Position numbers and translations under genes: made by a program. The notes under the pieces were generated by a model, which saw nothing but the letters and a program-made list of their open reading frames with translations, did not search any database and was not told the origin of the DNA. Below are positions 50,963-59,203 of a DNA stretch of 64,000 nt, one piece after another (within the stretch, counting starts at the first letter, position 1; every line of letters begins with the position of its first letter). Origin of the DNA: Actinophytocola sp963826035. Its GTDB lineage: Bacteria > Actinomycetota > Actinomycetes > Mycobacteriales > Pseudonocardiaceae. Where the stretch lies: the NCBI GenBank assembly GCA_963826035.1, contig CAWGVZ010000009.1, forward strand, positions 124,001 to 188,000, given 5' to 3'.

Positions 50963-52093
50963 CTAAGGAGTCCAGCGCTGGTTCAGCTGGTGGTAGGTCA
51001 CCGAGTCGTCGAAACCTGATTCGGCCGAGGGAAAGGACGCGGGCTCCGTGGCGACGTGCGTGAAGCCGGCCTTCTCGGCCGCGTGCCGGGACGCCGCGTT
51101 GCTGGCGGCCGTATTGAGCGACAGCCGGCGGAAACCCGGGCCACCGTCGGCCCGGAACGCCCACTCGACCACCAGGTCCAGCGCCTTGGTCAGCACGCCC
51201 CGGCCGCGCGAGTCCGGGTGCACGCCGTAGCCGAGCTCCGCCGTGGTGGGGTCCAGGCCGCCGAGGTTGTGCAGCTGGATGTGCCCGACCAGCTGGTCGG
51301 TCTCCCGGTCGGCGATGCACCAGTTGAACCGTTCGCCGCTTGCGTCTCGGTCCAGTAGCTGCAGGATCTTCGACGCTCCGTCCCGCTGCTCGGCCGCCCG
51401 GTAGCGACCCATGAAGGTCCTGGTTCGCTCGTCGGTGAGCATCTCGCCCATCCGGTCGGCGTCGGCCTCGCGCAGCGGGCGCAAGCGGAGCCGGTCGCTC
51501 TCCAACACCGGCGGAACGTGCCACGGGTGCTTCGGGTCGCGGCTGTCGTCCTTGCGCAACGAGCCGAACCACGAGTCGAGGCGTACGCCGCGCTGCGGCA
51601 GCAACCGTTCGACCGTGCCGGTGAAGGTGAACCCGTTCGCCCACGCCACGCGCCGCGAGCCCCAGTTGCCGACGTAGGCGTACCAGACCACCACGTCGAT
51701 GTCGTCCTGTGTGAAACCCCAGTCCAGCAGGAGCTTCACCGCACGGGTGCAGACCCCACGGCCCCGCGCCGCCGGATGCAGACCGAATGCGACCTCCGCC
51801 GCGCCCTCGCCCATCGGACGCAGGCTGCACGTGCCCGAGAACCGCCGCACACCGTCCGAGTGCTCGGCCTCGATCGCGAACATCAGATCCGACCGCTTCA
51901 CCCAACCCTCCTCGGCGGACTTCGTCACGAACTCGACCGCCAGGTCACGGGTGTACCGCTCCGGCACGGTCGTCCACCGCACGCTCTCCGGATCGACACA
52001 CTGCTCCACCACCTGGTCCACATCGGACAGTCGATGCGCGCGAAGTGTCACCTCGCCGTCGGACAGCGTGGGAACGTCGTGAGGAAAAGTCAT
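50963..52093 (-). CDS. Double GNAT acetyltransferase, copy 1
   Basis: 376 residues made of two GNAT (RimJ/RimL-like) domains: 1-185 with LRAHRLSDVDQVVEQCVDPESVRWT, EVAFGLHPAARGRGVCTRAVKLLLDWGF and 190-376 with RLRLRPLREADADRMGEML, ELGYGVHPDSRGRGVLTKALDLVVEWAF. Both acetyl-CoA-binding R/Q-x-x-G-x-G/A loops are present (ARGRGV, SRGRGV). Acceptor unknown; RimJ/L relatives acetylate protein N-termini. A tandem duplicate lies immediately upstream; the start codon directly abuts the stop of that copy. Confidence 0.88.
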   Translation of the reverse strand: MTFPHDVPTLSDGEVTLRAHRLSDVDQVVEQCVDPESVRWTTVPERYTRDLAVEFVTKSAEEGWVKRSDLMFAIEAEHSDGVRRFSGTCSLRPMGEGAAEVAFGLHPAARGRGVCTRAVKLLLDWGFTQDDIDVVVWYAYVGNWGSRRVAWANGFTFTGTVERLLPQRGVRLDSWFGSLRKDDSRDPKHPWHVPPVLESDRLRLRPLREADADRMGEMLTDERTRTFMGRYRAAEQRDGASKILQLLDRDASGERFNWCIADRETDQLVGHIQLHNLGGLDPTTAELGYGVHPDSRGRGVLTKALDLVVEWAFRADGGPGFRRLSLNTAASNAASRHAAEKAGFTHVATEPASFPSAESGFDDSVTYHQLNQRWTP

Positions 52094-53242
52094 CTACGGA
52101 GTCCATCTCTGGTTCAGCCGGTGGTAGATCAGGGAGTCCTCGAAGCCGGACTCGCCGGTCGGGAACCCCTCCGGTTCGGTGGCCACGTGAACGAAGCCCG
52201 CCTGCTCGGCCGCATGACGTGAGGCTGCGTTGGAGCCGGCCGTCCTCAGGCTCAGCCTTCGCCGGCCCAAACCGCCTGCCTCGACCTGCCGGAACGCCCA
52301 CTCCACCACCAGGTTCAGTGCGTCTGTCACCACTCCTCGCCCGCGCGAGTCCGGATGCACGGCATAGCCGAGGATGCCCGCCGTGTCGTCCAGGCCGGTC
52401 AGGCTGCCCAGCTGGATGTGCCCGACGAGCCGGTCGGTCGCGCGCTCGACGACGGCCCAGTCGAACCCCTCGCCGCGAGCGTTGCGGTCCATCATCCGCA
52501 GGACCGCCTCGGCGCCGTCGGTGAACTTGTCCGCCCAGTAGCGTCCGATGAAGTGCTTGGTGCGCTCGTCGCGGTCCAGTTCGTCCATGCGCGCCGCGTC
52601 GGTCTCACGCAGCGGCCGCAGCCGGAGCCGGTCGCTCTCCAACACCGGCGGGATGTGCCAGGCGCTCTTCGGGTCCCGGCTGTCGTCCGCGCGCAGGGTG
52701 CCGAACCAGGAGTCCGTCCACACACCGCGCTGCGTCACGAATCGGGTCAGGGTGGCGTCGATGGTGAACCCGTTGGACCACGCCACCCGGCGCGAACCCC
52801 AGTTGCCCACATACGCGAACCAGATGACAACGTCGATTCCGTCCTGCTGAAAACCCCAGTCCAACAGCAACTTCACCGCGCGATCGCAGATCTTGCGGCC
52901 ACGCGCGCCGGAGTGCAGACCGAACGCGATCTCCGCTTTGCCCTCGATCATCGGGCGCAGGTTGCAGGTACCGGAGAACCGCCGCACCCCGTCGGCGTGG
53001 GGCGCCTCGATGGCGAACATCAGGTCCGACCGCTTCGCCCAACCCTCCTCGGCGGACTTCGTCACGAACTCGACCGCCATGTCACGGGTGTACGGCGTCG
53101 GCACGGTGGTCCACCGCACGCTCTCCGGGTCAACGCACTGCTCCACCACCTGGTCCACATCGGACAGTCGATGCGCGCGAAGTGTCACCTCACCGTCGGA
53201 CAGCGTGGGAACGTCGTCGGGAAACGTGAACGTGCCGGCCAT
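52094..53242 (-). CDS. Double GNAT acetyltransferase, copy 2
   Basis: 382 residues, the same two-domain GNAT layout as copy 1 and well over half identical to it along the whole length (both end NQRWTP and share LSDGEVTLRAHRLSDVDQVV). The first-domain acetyl-CoA loop reads ARGRKICDRA, with the usual Gly changed to Lys, so that domain may have lost catalysis; the second keeps SRGRGVVTDA. Start uncertain: ATG 53242 lies inside a hairpin, GTG 53266 is the alternative. Zero-base gap to copy 1 shows one transcript. Confidence 0.85.
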   Translation of the reverse strand: MAGTFTFPDDVPTLSDGEVTLRAHRLSDVDQVVEQCVDPESVRWTTVPTPYTRDMAVEFVTKSAEEGWAKRSDLMFAIEAPHADGVRRFSGTCNLRPMIEGKAEIAFGLHSGARGRKICDRAVKLLLDWGFQQDGIDVVIWFAYVGNWGSRRVAWSNGFTIDATLTRFVTQRGVWTDSWFGTLRADDSRDPKSAWHIPPVLESDRLRLRPLRETDAARMDELDRDERTKHFIGRYWADKFTDGAEAVLRMMDRNARGEGFDWAVVERATDRLVGHIQLGSLTGLDDTAGILGYAVHPDSRGRGVVTDALNLVVEWAFRQVEAGGLGRRRLSLRTAGSNAASRHAAEQAGFVHVATEPEGFPTGESGFEDSLIYHRLNQRWTP

Positions 53243-53268
53243 CACCACATGATCGATGGCCGGCACGT
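53230..53268 (-). promoter_or_regulatory. Hairpin across the start of the GNAT operon
   Basis: ACGTGCCGGCCATC / GATGGCCGGCACGT, perfect 14-bp arms, 11-base loop. The likely ATG start (53240-53242) lies inside one arm and the alternative GTG (53264-53266) inside the other, so in the mRNA the structure would hide the start codon. As DNA it could be an operator. Confidence 0.6.
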
Positions 53269-53283
53269 GTCACCGCAAACGCG

Positions 53284-54807
53284 TTATCCCTGCAGGCCCG
53301 GCTGTCCGTCGAGCACGGTGAACCGCTTGACCACCGAGAGCGTCGCGTTCGCCGGGTTCGGGTCACGCACGGTCGACACCCGCATGAACTCGGCCGACAG
53401 CTGCGTGCCGTTCGCCGTCACCCGGACGTAGCCGCGGTGGTTGCCCACGTAGTTGAGATGCGGCCCCTTCGACACCTCCGGCGGCGTCGGGTCACTGCTG
53501 CCCGGGTTGCCGCCCGAGGTGATCGACGTGGTCACCAGCTCGGCCCCGACGAGCGGCGAGTCGTGGTTGAAATAGTTCAACCGCAGACTGTTCGCCCAGT
53601 GCCGGTGCACGTCACCGGTCAGCACCACGGGATTGCGGACCTGCCGGTCGACCCAGCCCTGGGTGATCCGCTGCCGGCTGGCCATGTACCCGTCCCAGCC
53701 GTCCTCGCTGACGTCGCAGGTCGACGAGCTGCCGTCGACGTCCCGCGACGCGAAGAACACCTGCTGGCCGAGCAGGTCCCACTTGGTGCCGGGCACGGCG
53801 AGCCCGTCGAGCAGCCACTTCTCCTGCGCCGCACCGGTGAGCGTGCGGTCGGCCCGCTTGATCTCCGTGCAGTTGTTGTTCGGCGCCTGCTGCCAGCGGT
53901 ACTGCCGGGTGTCCATCATGTGGAAGCGGGCGAGCGAACCCCACTGCGTGCGCCGGTACAGCGGGATGGCCGACGACGCGGGCTTCATGGCCTTGGGCAG
54001 CGGCATGTTCTCCCAGAACGCCTGGAACGCCGCCTGTTTGCGGGTGGCCGGCCAGCCGGTCCCGCTGCCCCACCAGTTGTTCGCCAGCTCGTGGTCGTCG
54101 AACACCACGAGCCACGGCGCCGCCGCGTGCGCGGCCTTCAGCCCGGGGTCGAGCTTCGTCTGGGCGTAGCGCAGCCGGTACTCGCCGAGGTTGTCCACCT
54201 CGTCGAAGTCGACGTAGCCCCGCACCGGGCTGCCGAGCCCGGACACCTTCTCGTACATGTAGTCGCCGAGGAACAGCACGAGGTCCGGGTCGTCGGCCGC
54301 GATGAACCGGTGCGCGTGGTACCAGCCCTCCTCGAAGTGCTGGCAGGACGCCATGGCGAACTTCACGGAACCCGGATCGGTGCCGGCCGCCGGTGCGGTT
54401 CTGGTGCGGCCGACCGGCGAGATGAACCCGTCTGCGCGGAACCGGTAGAAGAACTCGGCGCCGGCCGCCAGACCGCGCGGCTCGGCGTGGACACTGTGTC
54501 CCTCGCCGGGGATGGCCGACTCGGTGCCGCTGGCCACCACGTTGGCGAACGCCTGGTCGGTGGCCACCTCCCACTCGACCGGGACGATGCGGGTACCCAT
54601 GCCACCGTCGAGGTCGAGCGGTTTGGGGGCGAGCCGGGTCCACAGCACCATGCCGTCCGGGCGCGGCTCGCCGGAGCCGACGCCGAGGCCGAACGGGTCG
54701 GACGCCAGTAAGCGGCGCCCGGCCGCGCCCGCCAGGCCAGGAACGGCGATCGCGCCACCCGCGGCGAGACCGGAGACGATGAACAGGCGTCGGTTGAGCT
54801 TGGTCAT
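53284..54807 (-). CDS. phoD: PhoD-family alkaline phosphatase
   Basis: 507 residues. Tat signal peptide (NRRLFIVSGLAAGGAIAVPGL, Arg pair at residues 6-7), so exported folded. N-terminal fibronectin-like PhoD_N domain (about 40-140), then the metallophosphatase core with ASCQHFEEGW, LFLGDYMYE, FDDHELANNWWG and LTGDVHRHWAN metal-binding residues (Fe/Ca type). Hydrolyses phosphate diesters and monoesters outside the cell. A small secreted-protein gene precedes it by 8 bases. Confidence 0.95.
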   Translation of the reverse strand: MTKLNRRLFIVSGLAAGGAIAVPGLAGAAGRRLLASDPFGLGVGSGEPRPDGMVLWTRLAPKPLDLDGGMGTRIVPVEWEVATDQAFANVVASGTESAIPGEGHSVHAEPRGLAAGAEFFYRFRADGFISPVGRTRTAPAAGTDPGSVKFAMASCQHFEEGWYHAHRFIAADDPDLVLFLGDYMYEKVSGLGSPVRGYVDFDEVDNLGEYRLRYAQTKLDPGLKAAHAAAPWLVVFDDHELANNWWGSGTGWPATRKQAAFQAFWENMPLPKAMKPASSAIPLYRRTQWGSLARFHMMDTRQYRWQQAPNNNCTEIKRADRTLTGAAQEKWLLDGLAVPGTKWDLLGQQVFFASRDVDGSSSTCDVSEDGWDGYMASRQRITQGWVDRQVRNPVVLTGDVHRHWANSLRLNYFNHDSPLVGAELVTTSITSGGNPGSSDPTPPEVSKGPHLNYVGNHRGYVRVTANGTQLSAEFMRVSTVRDPNPANATLSVVKRFTVLDGQPGLQG

Positions 54808-54815
54808 GCCGCCTC

Positions 54816-55199
54816 CTAGGCGAGATCGGTGATCGTGGCTCCGCAGGTGCTGGTGAGGATCTCCTTCGTCCCGTGCTCACCGAGGCACGCCCGGTAGGTG
54901 ACCCAACTGCCCTCGGCGAACTCGAGGTTCGCCGTGACGCTGGTGCCGTTGCCGTTGGGGTTCCAGACCAGGTGCGGCCCGGAGCCGTCCGGCAGCCAGT
55001 AGAGAGCGACGGCCGAATGCCCGTCCGCGTTCTGGTCGTAGACCTTGAACACCTCCCCGTACGAGGCGAAGGTGACGCGGCCGGCACAGCCGCTTCCCGA
55101 TGTACACCGCTCGCTGTCCGCGCTCGCGGTGGTCCCGCCGGTCAGCAGGAGTACGCCGACCGCCGAAGCGACCAGCGCAGACCGACGAATGGTTCTCAT
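54816..55199 (-). CDS. Small secreted protein upstream of phoD
   Basis: 127 residues, ATG with TGGAGGG upstream. Signal peptide with hydrophobic core ALVASAVGVLLLTGGTT and cleavage after ASA. Mature part of about 95 residues has four cysteines (CTSGSGC, ACLGEHG, STCGA) and a beta-rich pattern (VTFASYGEVFKVYDQNADGHSAVALYWLPDG, in pieces). Similar short secreted proteins are common in streptomycetes and relatives; function unknown. Probably cotranscribed with phoD. Confidence 0.75.
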   Translation of the reverse strand: MRTIRRSALVASAVGVLLLTGGTTASADSERCTSGSGCAGRVTFASYGEVFKVYDQNADGHSAVALYWLPDGSGPHLVWNPNGNGTSVTANLEFAEGSWVTYRACLGEHGTKEILTSTCGATITDLA

Positions 55200-55289
55200 G
55201 TACGCCCTCCAGTCGTTGTTGCTCATTCACGGACAGGTCCGATCCTGAGTGGAACACCAACGTCCTGAGGGTACGACAGACGGAGCCCA

Positions 55290-55309
55290 TTAGGAATGCC
55301 TTACCTGAA
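55290..55309. promoter_or_regulatory. Second IdeR-like box upstream of ferritin
   Basis: TTAGGAATGCCTTACCTGAA: both outer half-sites TTAGG and CCTGAA resemble the iron box, with one extra base in the middle. About 83 bases before the ferritin start. Confidence 0.45.
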
Positions 55310-55319
55310 TTGCGTTTCG

Positions 55320-55336
55320 ATTAGGCTTACCTAATT
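55320..55336. promoter_or_regulatory. IdeR/DtxR-type iron box upstream of ferritin
   Basis: ATTAGGCTTACCTAAT, a near-perfect dyad (ATTAGG / CCTAAT) of the IdeR type, about 56 bases before the ferritin start. Together with the upstream box it recalls the tandem IdeR sites that activate bfrB in Mycobacterium tuberculosis. The surrounding 100 bases are AT-rich for this genome and hold the promoter. Confidence 0.7.
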
Positions 55337-55391
55337 TTGGTAACCCATTCCTAAATAGCGAGAAACTCGCGACTATCGTATTATTGAATTT

Positions 55392-55937
55392 ATGGCGAAG
55401 ACAGGCAATCTCACGAAGTTCAACTCCATGCTGCAGGAGCAGGTCCGGCACGAGTTCACGGCCTCGCAGCAGTACATCGCGCTGGCGGTCTGGTTCGACG
55501 GCCAGGACCTGCCTCGCCTGGCGAAGCACTTCTACCGTCAGTCACTCGAAGAGCGAAACCACGCGATGATGATCGTCCAGTACCTGCTGGACAACGATAT
55601 TCCGCCCGTCATTCCCGGCGTGGACAACGTCCAGAACGATTTCTCTGCCGCGGCGGACCTCATCGCGTTGGCCCTCAAGCAGGAGAAGCAGGTCACCGAC
55701 GAGATCATCAACCTGGCCAAGATCGCCAGGGACGAGGACGACTACAAGGGCGAGCAGTTCATGCAGTGGTTCCTCAAGGAGCAGGTGGAGGAGGTGGCTC
55801 AGATGACCACGTTGCTCAACGTGGTCAAGAGGGCCAACGGCAACCTGTTCGACGTGGAGAACTACCTGGCCCGCGAGACGGTGGGCGACGAGGGCGACGA
55901 CCCGCTCGCACCCCGCACGGCCGGCGGCGCGCTCTAG
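55392..55937 (+). CDS. Ferritin
   Basis: 181 residues. Four-helix iron-storage protein: LQEQVRHEFTASQQYIALAVWF and LEERNHAMMIVQYLLDN supply the ferroxidase Glu and His residues, and KEQVEEVAQMTTLL the third Glu. No haem-ligating Met as in bacterioferritin, so it is of the Ftn/BfrB type. The C-terminal 20 residues are variable and acidic. IdeR-type boxes upstream suggest activation by iron-loaded IdeR. Confidence 0.95.
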   Translation: MAKTGNLTKFNSMLQEQVRHEFTASQQYIALAVWFDGQDLPRLAKHFYRQSLEERNHAMMIVQYLLDNDIPPVIPGVDNVQNDFSAAADLIALALKQEKQVTDEIINLAKIARDEDDYKGEQFMQWFLKEQVEEVAQMTTLLNVVKRANGNLFDVENYLARETVGDEGDDPLAPRTAGGAL

Positions 55938-55949
55938 CATGCCGAACTT

Positions 55950-55982
55950 CGAACGGCCCCTCGGTTCGCCGGGGGCCGTTCG
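55950..55982. terminator. Terminator between ferritin and VOC genes
   Basis: CGAACGGCCCC / GGGGCCGTTCG, perfect 11-bp stem with an 11-base loop, between two convergent genes; probably works in both directions. Confidence 0.8.
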
Positions 55983-55989
55983 ACTTGCG

Positions 55990-56370
55990 TCAGAGTGGTT
56001 CGAGGCGGCGCTTGAGCAGGCAGAACTCATTGTCCTCGGGGTCGACCAGGACATGCCACGGCTCTTCCCCCGTCTGGCCGATGTCGGCCGGGCGCGCACC
56101 GAGCTTCAGAAGGCGTTCGAGCTCGGCGTCCTGATCGCGGTCGGTGGCGTTGACGTCGATGTGCAGCCGGGACTTCCCCTTCTCGGGCTCATCCCGGCGA
56201 CTGAGGATGATCGTGGGCTGCGGACCACCGAACCCTTCGCGCGGTCCGATCTCCAGCGAGCCGTCGTCCTCGCGATCGAGTACGACGAATTCCAGGACCT
56301 CGCACCAGAACCGCGCCAGCAACTCAGGATCGCGACAACCGAGCACGAGCTCACTGATACGACATGCCAT
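55990..56370 (-). CDS. VOC-family (glyoxalase-like) protein
   Basis: 126 residues. One vicinal-oxygen-chelate unit of the Glyoxalase_6 type: ISELVLGCRDPELLARFWCEVLEF, SRLHIDVNATDRDQDAELERLLKLGA, WHVLVDPEDNEFCLL. The pattern with LHIDV and a terminal PEDNEFCLL is that of the group close to 4a-hydroxytetrahydrobiopterin dehydratase-fused proteins. Role unknown. A good start context precedes the ATG (GAGCAGG). Confidence 0.88.
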   Translation of the reverse strand: MACRISELVLGCRDPELLARFWCEVLEFVVLDREDDGSLEIGPREGFGGPQPTIILSRRDEPEKGKSRLHIDVNATDRDQDAELERLLKLGARPADIGQTGEEPWHVLVDPEDNEFCLLKRRLEPL

Positions 56371-56439
56371 TGACGAAACCTGCTCTCAGCCAGGGAACCC
56401 CGCGACCGTATCGAACGCGGCCAGCACGGGCGACCTGAT

Positions 56440-57237
56440 TCAGTCGCAGATCTGGTCGGCCATCCGCAGTTGGATGCGCGAGATCCGGTCGTCCGCGAAG
56501 ACGACGCGGTAGGTCGCGTCGGGGTTGCCGGGCACCGCCAGGTAGGCGGTTCCGTTCTCCGCCGCACCCTGCTCATCGGGGTACCGGGCGACGAACTCGG
56601 CGGTCGTCCAGCCGACCGACACACCGTCGACCATGCGCACCGGCACGCCGGGCGCGATGATCTGGAGCCCCTTGTCCCCGAAGTACACCTCACCGGACGC
56701 CTGCCCGTCGACCAGCAGCGGGCGGGCCACACAGCCGGTCCCGGGCGCGGCGCCGTCGCCGACCATCCCGGTCGCCATGGCCGACTCGACGTCCATCCCC
56801 AGCCGCAGGGCGCCGAACCCGTCCGGACCCAGCAGCTCGCCGTTCACCTCGGGCTCCGTCGGCGCGGGGGCGTCTCCTGGGGGATTGTGGCCGGTCGTCG
56901 GGCTGTCGCCCTCCATCGGCGGCGCGGCCGGCGGTGCGGTGTCGGTCGGCGGCGTCGGCACGGTTTCCGGCACAGACGGCTCGGTCGGGGTGGTGGTGGT
57001 CGTGGTCGGGACGTCGGCCGGGGGCATCGCCTCCTGGTTCGGGAGGCTCAGCGCGACCCCGATGGCGACCACCGCCACCACGGCCGCCGCGCCCGTCGCG
57101 GTCACGGCCGCGAGCCGCCGCCTGCGGAGCCGCCGGGCGCCCGCCACGATCGTCTGCTCGGCGTCGGGGCGGACCGGCACGTCCAGCTGGTCGTCGACGT
57201 TCGAGAACATTCGGCGCAGCTCGTCATCGAGATCCAC
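56440..57237 (-). CDS. Membrane-bound partner of the SigE-type sigma factor
   Basis: 265 residues. Cytoplasmic N-terminus of about 40 residues beginning MDLDDELRRMFSNVDDQLD, one transmembrane segment (43-66), a Pro/Thr-rich linker (70-125) and an extracytoplasmic domain with GFGALRLGMDVESAMATGM and CVARPLL / QICD cysteines. Starts 3 bases after the sigma gene. The short cytoplasmic head suits an anti-sigma role but lacks the zinc-binding motif of the ZAS group. Confidence 0.75.
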   Translation of the reverse strand: MDLDDELRRMFSNVDDQLDVPVRPDAEQTIVAGARRLRRRRLAAVTATGAAAVVAVVAIGVALSLPNQEAMPPADVPTTTTTTPTEPSVPETVPTPPTDTAPPAAPPMEGDSPTTGHNPPGDAPAPTEPEVNGELLGPDGFGALRLGMDVESAMATGMVGDGAAPGTGCVARPLLVDGQASGEVYFGDKGLQIIAPGVPVRMVDGVSVGWTTAEFVARYPDEQGAAENGTAYLAVPGNPDATYRVVFADDRISRIQLRMADQICD

Positions 57238-57240
57238 GGC

Positions 57241-57795
57241 TCATTCACCCCCCACCGAGGTGCCAAGGCGTTCCCGCAACGTGGCCATGGCCTTGCTGGC
57301 CTGACTCTTCACCGTCCCGCGGCTCACGCCCAGCGTGGCCGCGATCTCGGCTTCCGAAAGCTCCTCGTAGTACCTCAACACCATCACCGCTCGCTGCCTC
57401 GGCGGCAGCAGCCGCAGCGCCTCCCACAGTGGCTCGTTGTCGAACGGGTCCTTGTCGGCGACCGACGGCATGTCCGGCAGGTCGGCGATCAGCTTCTCCC
57501 GGCGGTGGCGCCGCCACCGGCTGACGTGGCTGTTCGCCATCGCCTTGCGCGTGTACGCGACCGGGTCGCCGGACTTGCGCACGACCGAGGCCCAGCGCGA
57601 TCCGACCTTCTCCAGCGCGGTCTGGACCAGGTCGGCCGCGTCGTGCGGATTGCCGGTCAGCGCGTGCCCGTACCTCAGCAGACCCGGCAGGGCCTGCTGG
57701 ACGAACTCACCGAAGTCCTCCACGACCGCGGCACCCCTTCCCCGGTGCAGCTCGGTGCGCCACGCACCGACCTGTACCGGACCCAGCGTGGCCAT
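57241..57795 (-). CDS. SigE-family ECF RNA polymerase sigma factor
   Basis: 184 residues from the ATG behind GAGGGGAGA; in-frame ATGs further up lack support. Sigma2 (FGEFVQQALPGLLRYGHALTGNPHDAADLVQTALEKV, in pieces) and sigma4 (LPPRQRAVMVLRYYEELSEAEIAATLGVSRGTVKSQASKAM, in pieces) domains are clear. This is the SigE-family type widespread in actinobacteria, usually followed, as here, by a membrane protein with a variable outer domain. Confidence 0.93.
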   Translation of the reverse strand: MATLGPVQVGAWRTELHRGRGAAVVEDFGEFVQQALPGLLRYGHALTGNPHDAADLVQTALEKVGSRWASVVRKSGDPVAYTRKAMANSHVSRWRRHRREKLIADLPDMPSVADKDPFDNEPLWEALRLLPPRQRAVMVLRYYEELSEAEIAATLGVSRGTVKSQASKAMATLRERLGTSVGGE

Positions 57796-57894
57796 GATCG
57801 TGTCTCCCCTCGAGGCGACGCGCATGCCGCCGTCGCCCGGAACACGCACGGGAGACGCCGCAGGTTGCCCCGAGATTGCATCTTCGTCCGGCCA

Positions 57895-58239
57895 TCAGCG
57901 GTGGGCAAGCGACCCCGGCAGTTCGTACGTGCCGTCGTCGTTGCGGGGGAAGTCATGCACTGCGACCACGGCCTCCGGCCGGATCGGGCCGTACACGTGC
58001 GGGAACCACGGGCCGTCCGGGATCGGTGGCGACCCCGGCTCCCAGCGCACCGGCACGCCCAACCCCGCAGGGTCGATCTCCAGCAGCACCAGGTCGTCCT
58101 GGTCGGCGTAGAACCGGTTGGCCGGCAGGTGCACGCTGCCAGGGTCGGAGCAGTGGATGAACCCCTCGGTGTCGAGCGAGTCCACCCGGTACACCTCGTC
58201 CGGCCGCCAGTCGCCGCGGGCGCAGATGTGCAGGATCAT
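57895..58239 (-). CDS. DUF952-domain protein
   Basis: 114 residues, soluble. MILHICARGDWRPDE, GFIHCSDPGSVHLPANRFYADQDDLVLLEIDPAGL (in pieces) and FPHVYGPIRPEAVVAVHDF give the DUF952 pattern, with conserved His in FIHCS and HVYGP. The family is small, with a structure related to ADP-ribosyl transferase folds, and no known activity in bacteria. Its ATG overlaps the stop of the SEC-C gene (TGATG), so the two are cotranslated. Confidence 0.88.
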   Translation of the reverse strand: MILHICARGDWRPDEVYRVDSLDTEGFIHCSDPGSVHLPANRFYADQDDLVLLEIDPAGLGVPVRWEPGSPPIPDGPWFPHVYGPIRPEAVVAVHDFPRNDDGTYELPGSLAHR

Positions 58240-59192
58240 CAGCGAATGGTGACCTGGCGGCCGATCAGTCCGTCCCGCGCGCGGCGCTCCTCGCCGGTCA
58301 GCGGCTCGGCATCGAGCGAGGCGAGGGCCTCGGTCAGCCGCTCGCCCAGCTGCTCGGCCGGCTCGGCCCACTCCCTGGCGTGCGACTCGCGGTCGAGGTC
58401 CCACACGGGGACGAGCATGCCGTGGGCGCGGAACGAGCCGGCGTACCGGGAGCCCTCGCCGAGGCCCAGCTCGCCGCGGGCGTGCAGCCTGGCCAGCGCG
58501 AACAGCAGCTTCTCCTCCGGCTCCGGCCGGACCCAGCGCAGGTGTGCGCGGTCGCCCGCGTCGACCCAGTAGGCCGCCGGGCCGATCCGCTCGGTCGGCA
58601 TGATCGCCGCGTTGGCCCGCTCGAGCGACATCGCGACCTCACCGGTCGGCTCCTCGCCGGCCGGCATCCACCACGAGAAGTCCGTGTGCAGCTCGGGCTC
58701 GAGCACCTGGTCGACGTCGACCAGGTCCTGGAGGCGCTCGCGCTCGCCCTCTTCCTTGTCCGGGCCGACCACCGGCAGCACGTCACCCGGCTTGGCGTCG
58801 AGCACCCAGCGCAGCGCCCTGGCCAGGTCGCGGCTCACGTCAAGGGAACGGGTCTGCACCTGGAGACCGAGGAACGCGGTGCCGTCCGCGCGGACCAGGC
58901 CGGCGGCCGCCATCGGCAGCACGGTCGACAGGGTCACCTCGCGGTCGGTCTCGACCGAGAGCTTCAGCGGGGCGGTGGCGGATGGCACGAACTCGCGCAG
59001 CGCGATCAGCTCGCACTCGCCGGCGAGCCCCTCGAACGGCCGCGCGACGGCCACTTCGACCACACCGCCGTCGAGCCCGTGGCACGCCTTGTAGCGCTTG
59101 CCGGAGCCGCACGGGCAAGGCTGACGCGGGTTGATCCCCGAGTCGTCTGTCGTCTTCTTGCGCGGTTGCTTCACGGCGGATCGCTTGGCCAT
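58239..59192 (-). CDS. SEC-C motif protein (DUF5926 type)
   Basis: 317 residues. Basic N-terminus (AKRSAVKQPRKKT), then the zinc-binding SEC-C motif PCPCGSGKRYKACHG at 26-40 and a long soluble domain (45-317) with VTLSTVLPMAAAGLVR and PEEKLLFALARLHARGELGLGEGSRYAG. From memory this matches DUF5926, found next to glycerophosphodiester phosphodiesterase genes in actinobacteria, as is the case here (11 bases after it). SEC-C zinc domains contact SecB or the ribosome in SecA; the role here is unknown. Confidence 0.8.
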   Translation of the reverse strand: MAKRSAVKQPRKKTTDDSGINPRQPCPCGSGKRYKACHGLDGGVVEVAVARPFEGLAGECELIALREFVPSATAPLKLSVETDREVTLSTVLPMAAAGLVRADGTAFLGLQVQTRSLDVSRDLARALRWVLDAKPGDVLPVVGPDKEEGERERLQDLVDVDQVLEPELHTDFSWWMPAGEEPTGEVAMSLERANAAIMPTERIGPAAYWVDAGDRAHLRWVRPEPEEKLLFALARLHARGELGLGEGSRYAGSFRAHGMLVPVWDLDRESHAREWAEPAEQLGERLTEALASLDAEPLTGEERRARDGLIGRQVTIR

Positions 59193-59203
59193 GGCGTCAG
59201 ACG

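Noticed and set aside
55200..55289. PHO box upstream of the phoD operon
   Set aside because: No clear direct repeats of GTTCACC at 11-base spacing; only weak partial matches.
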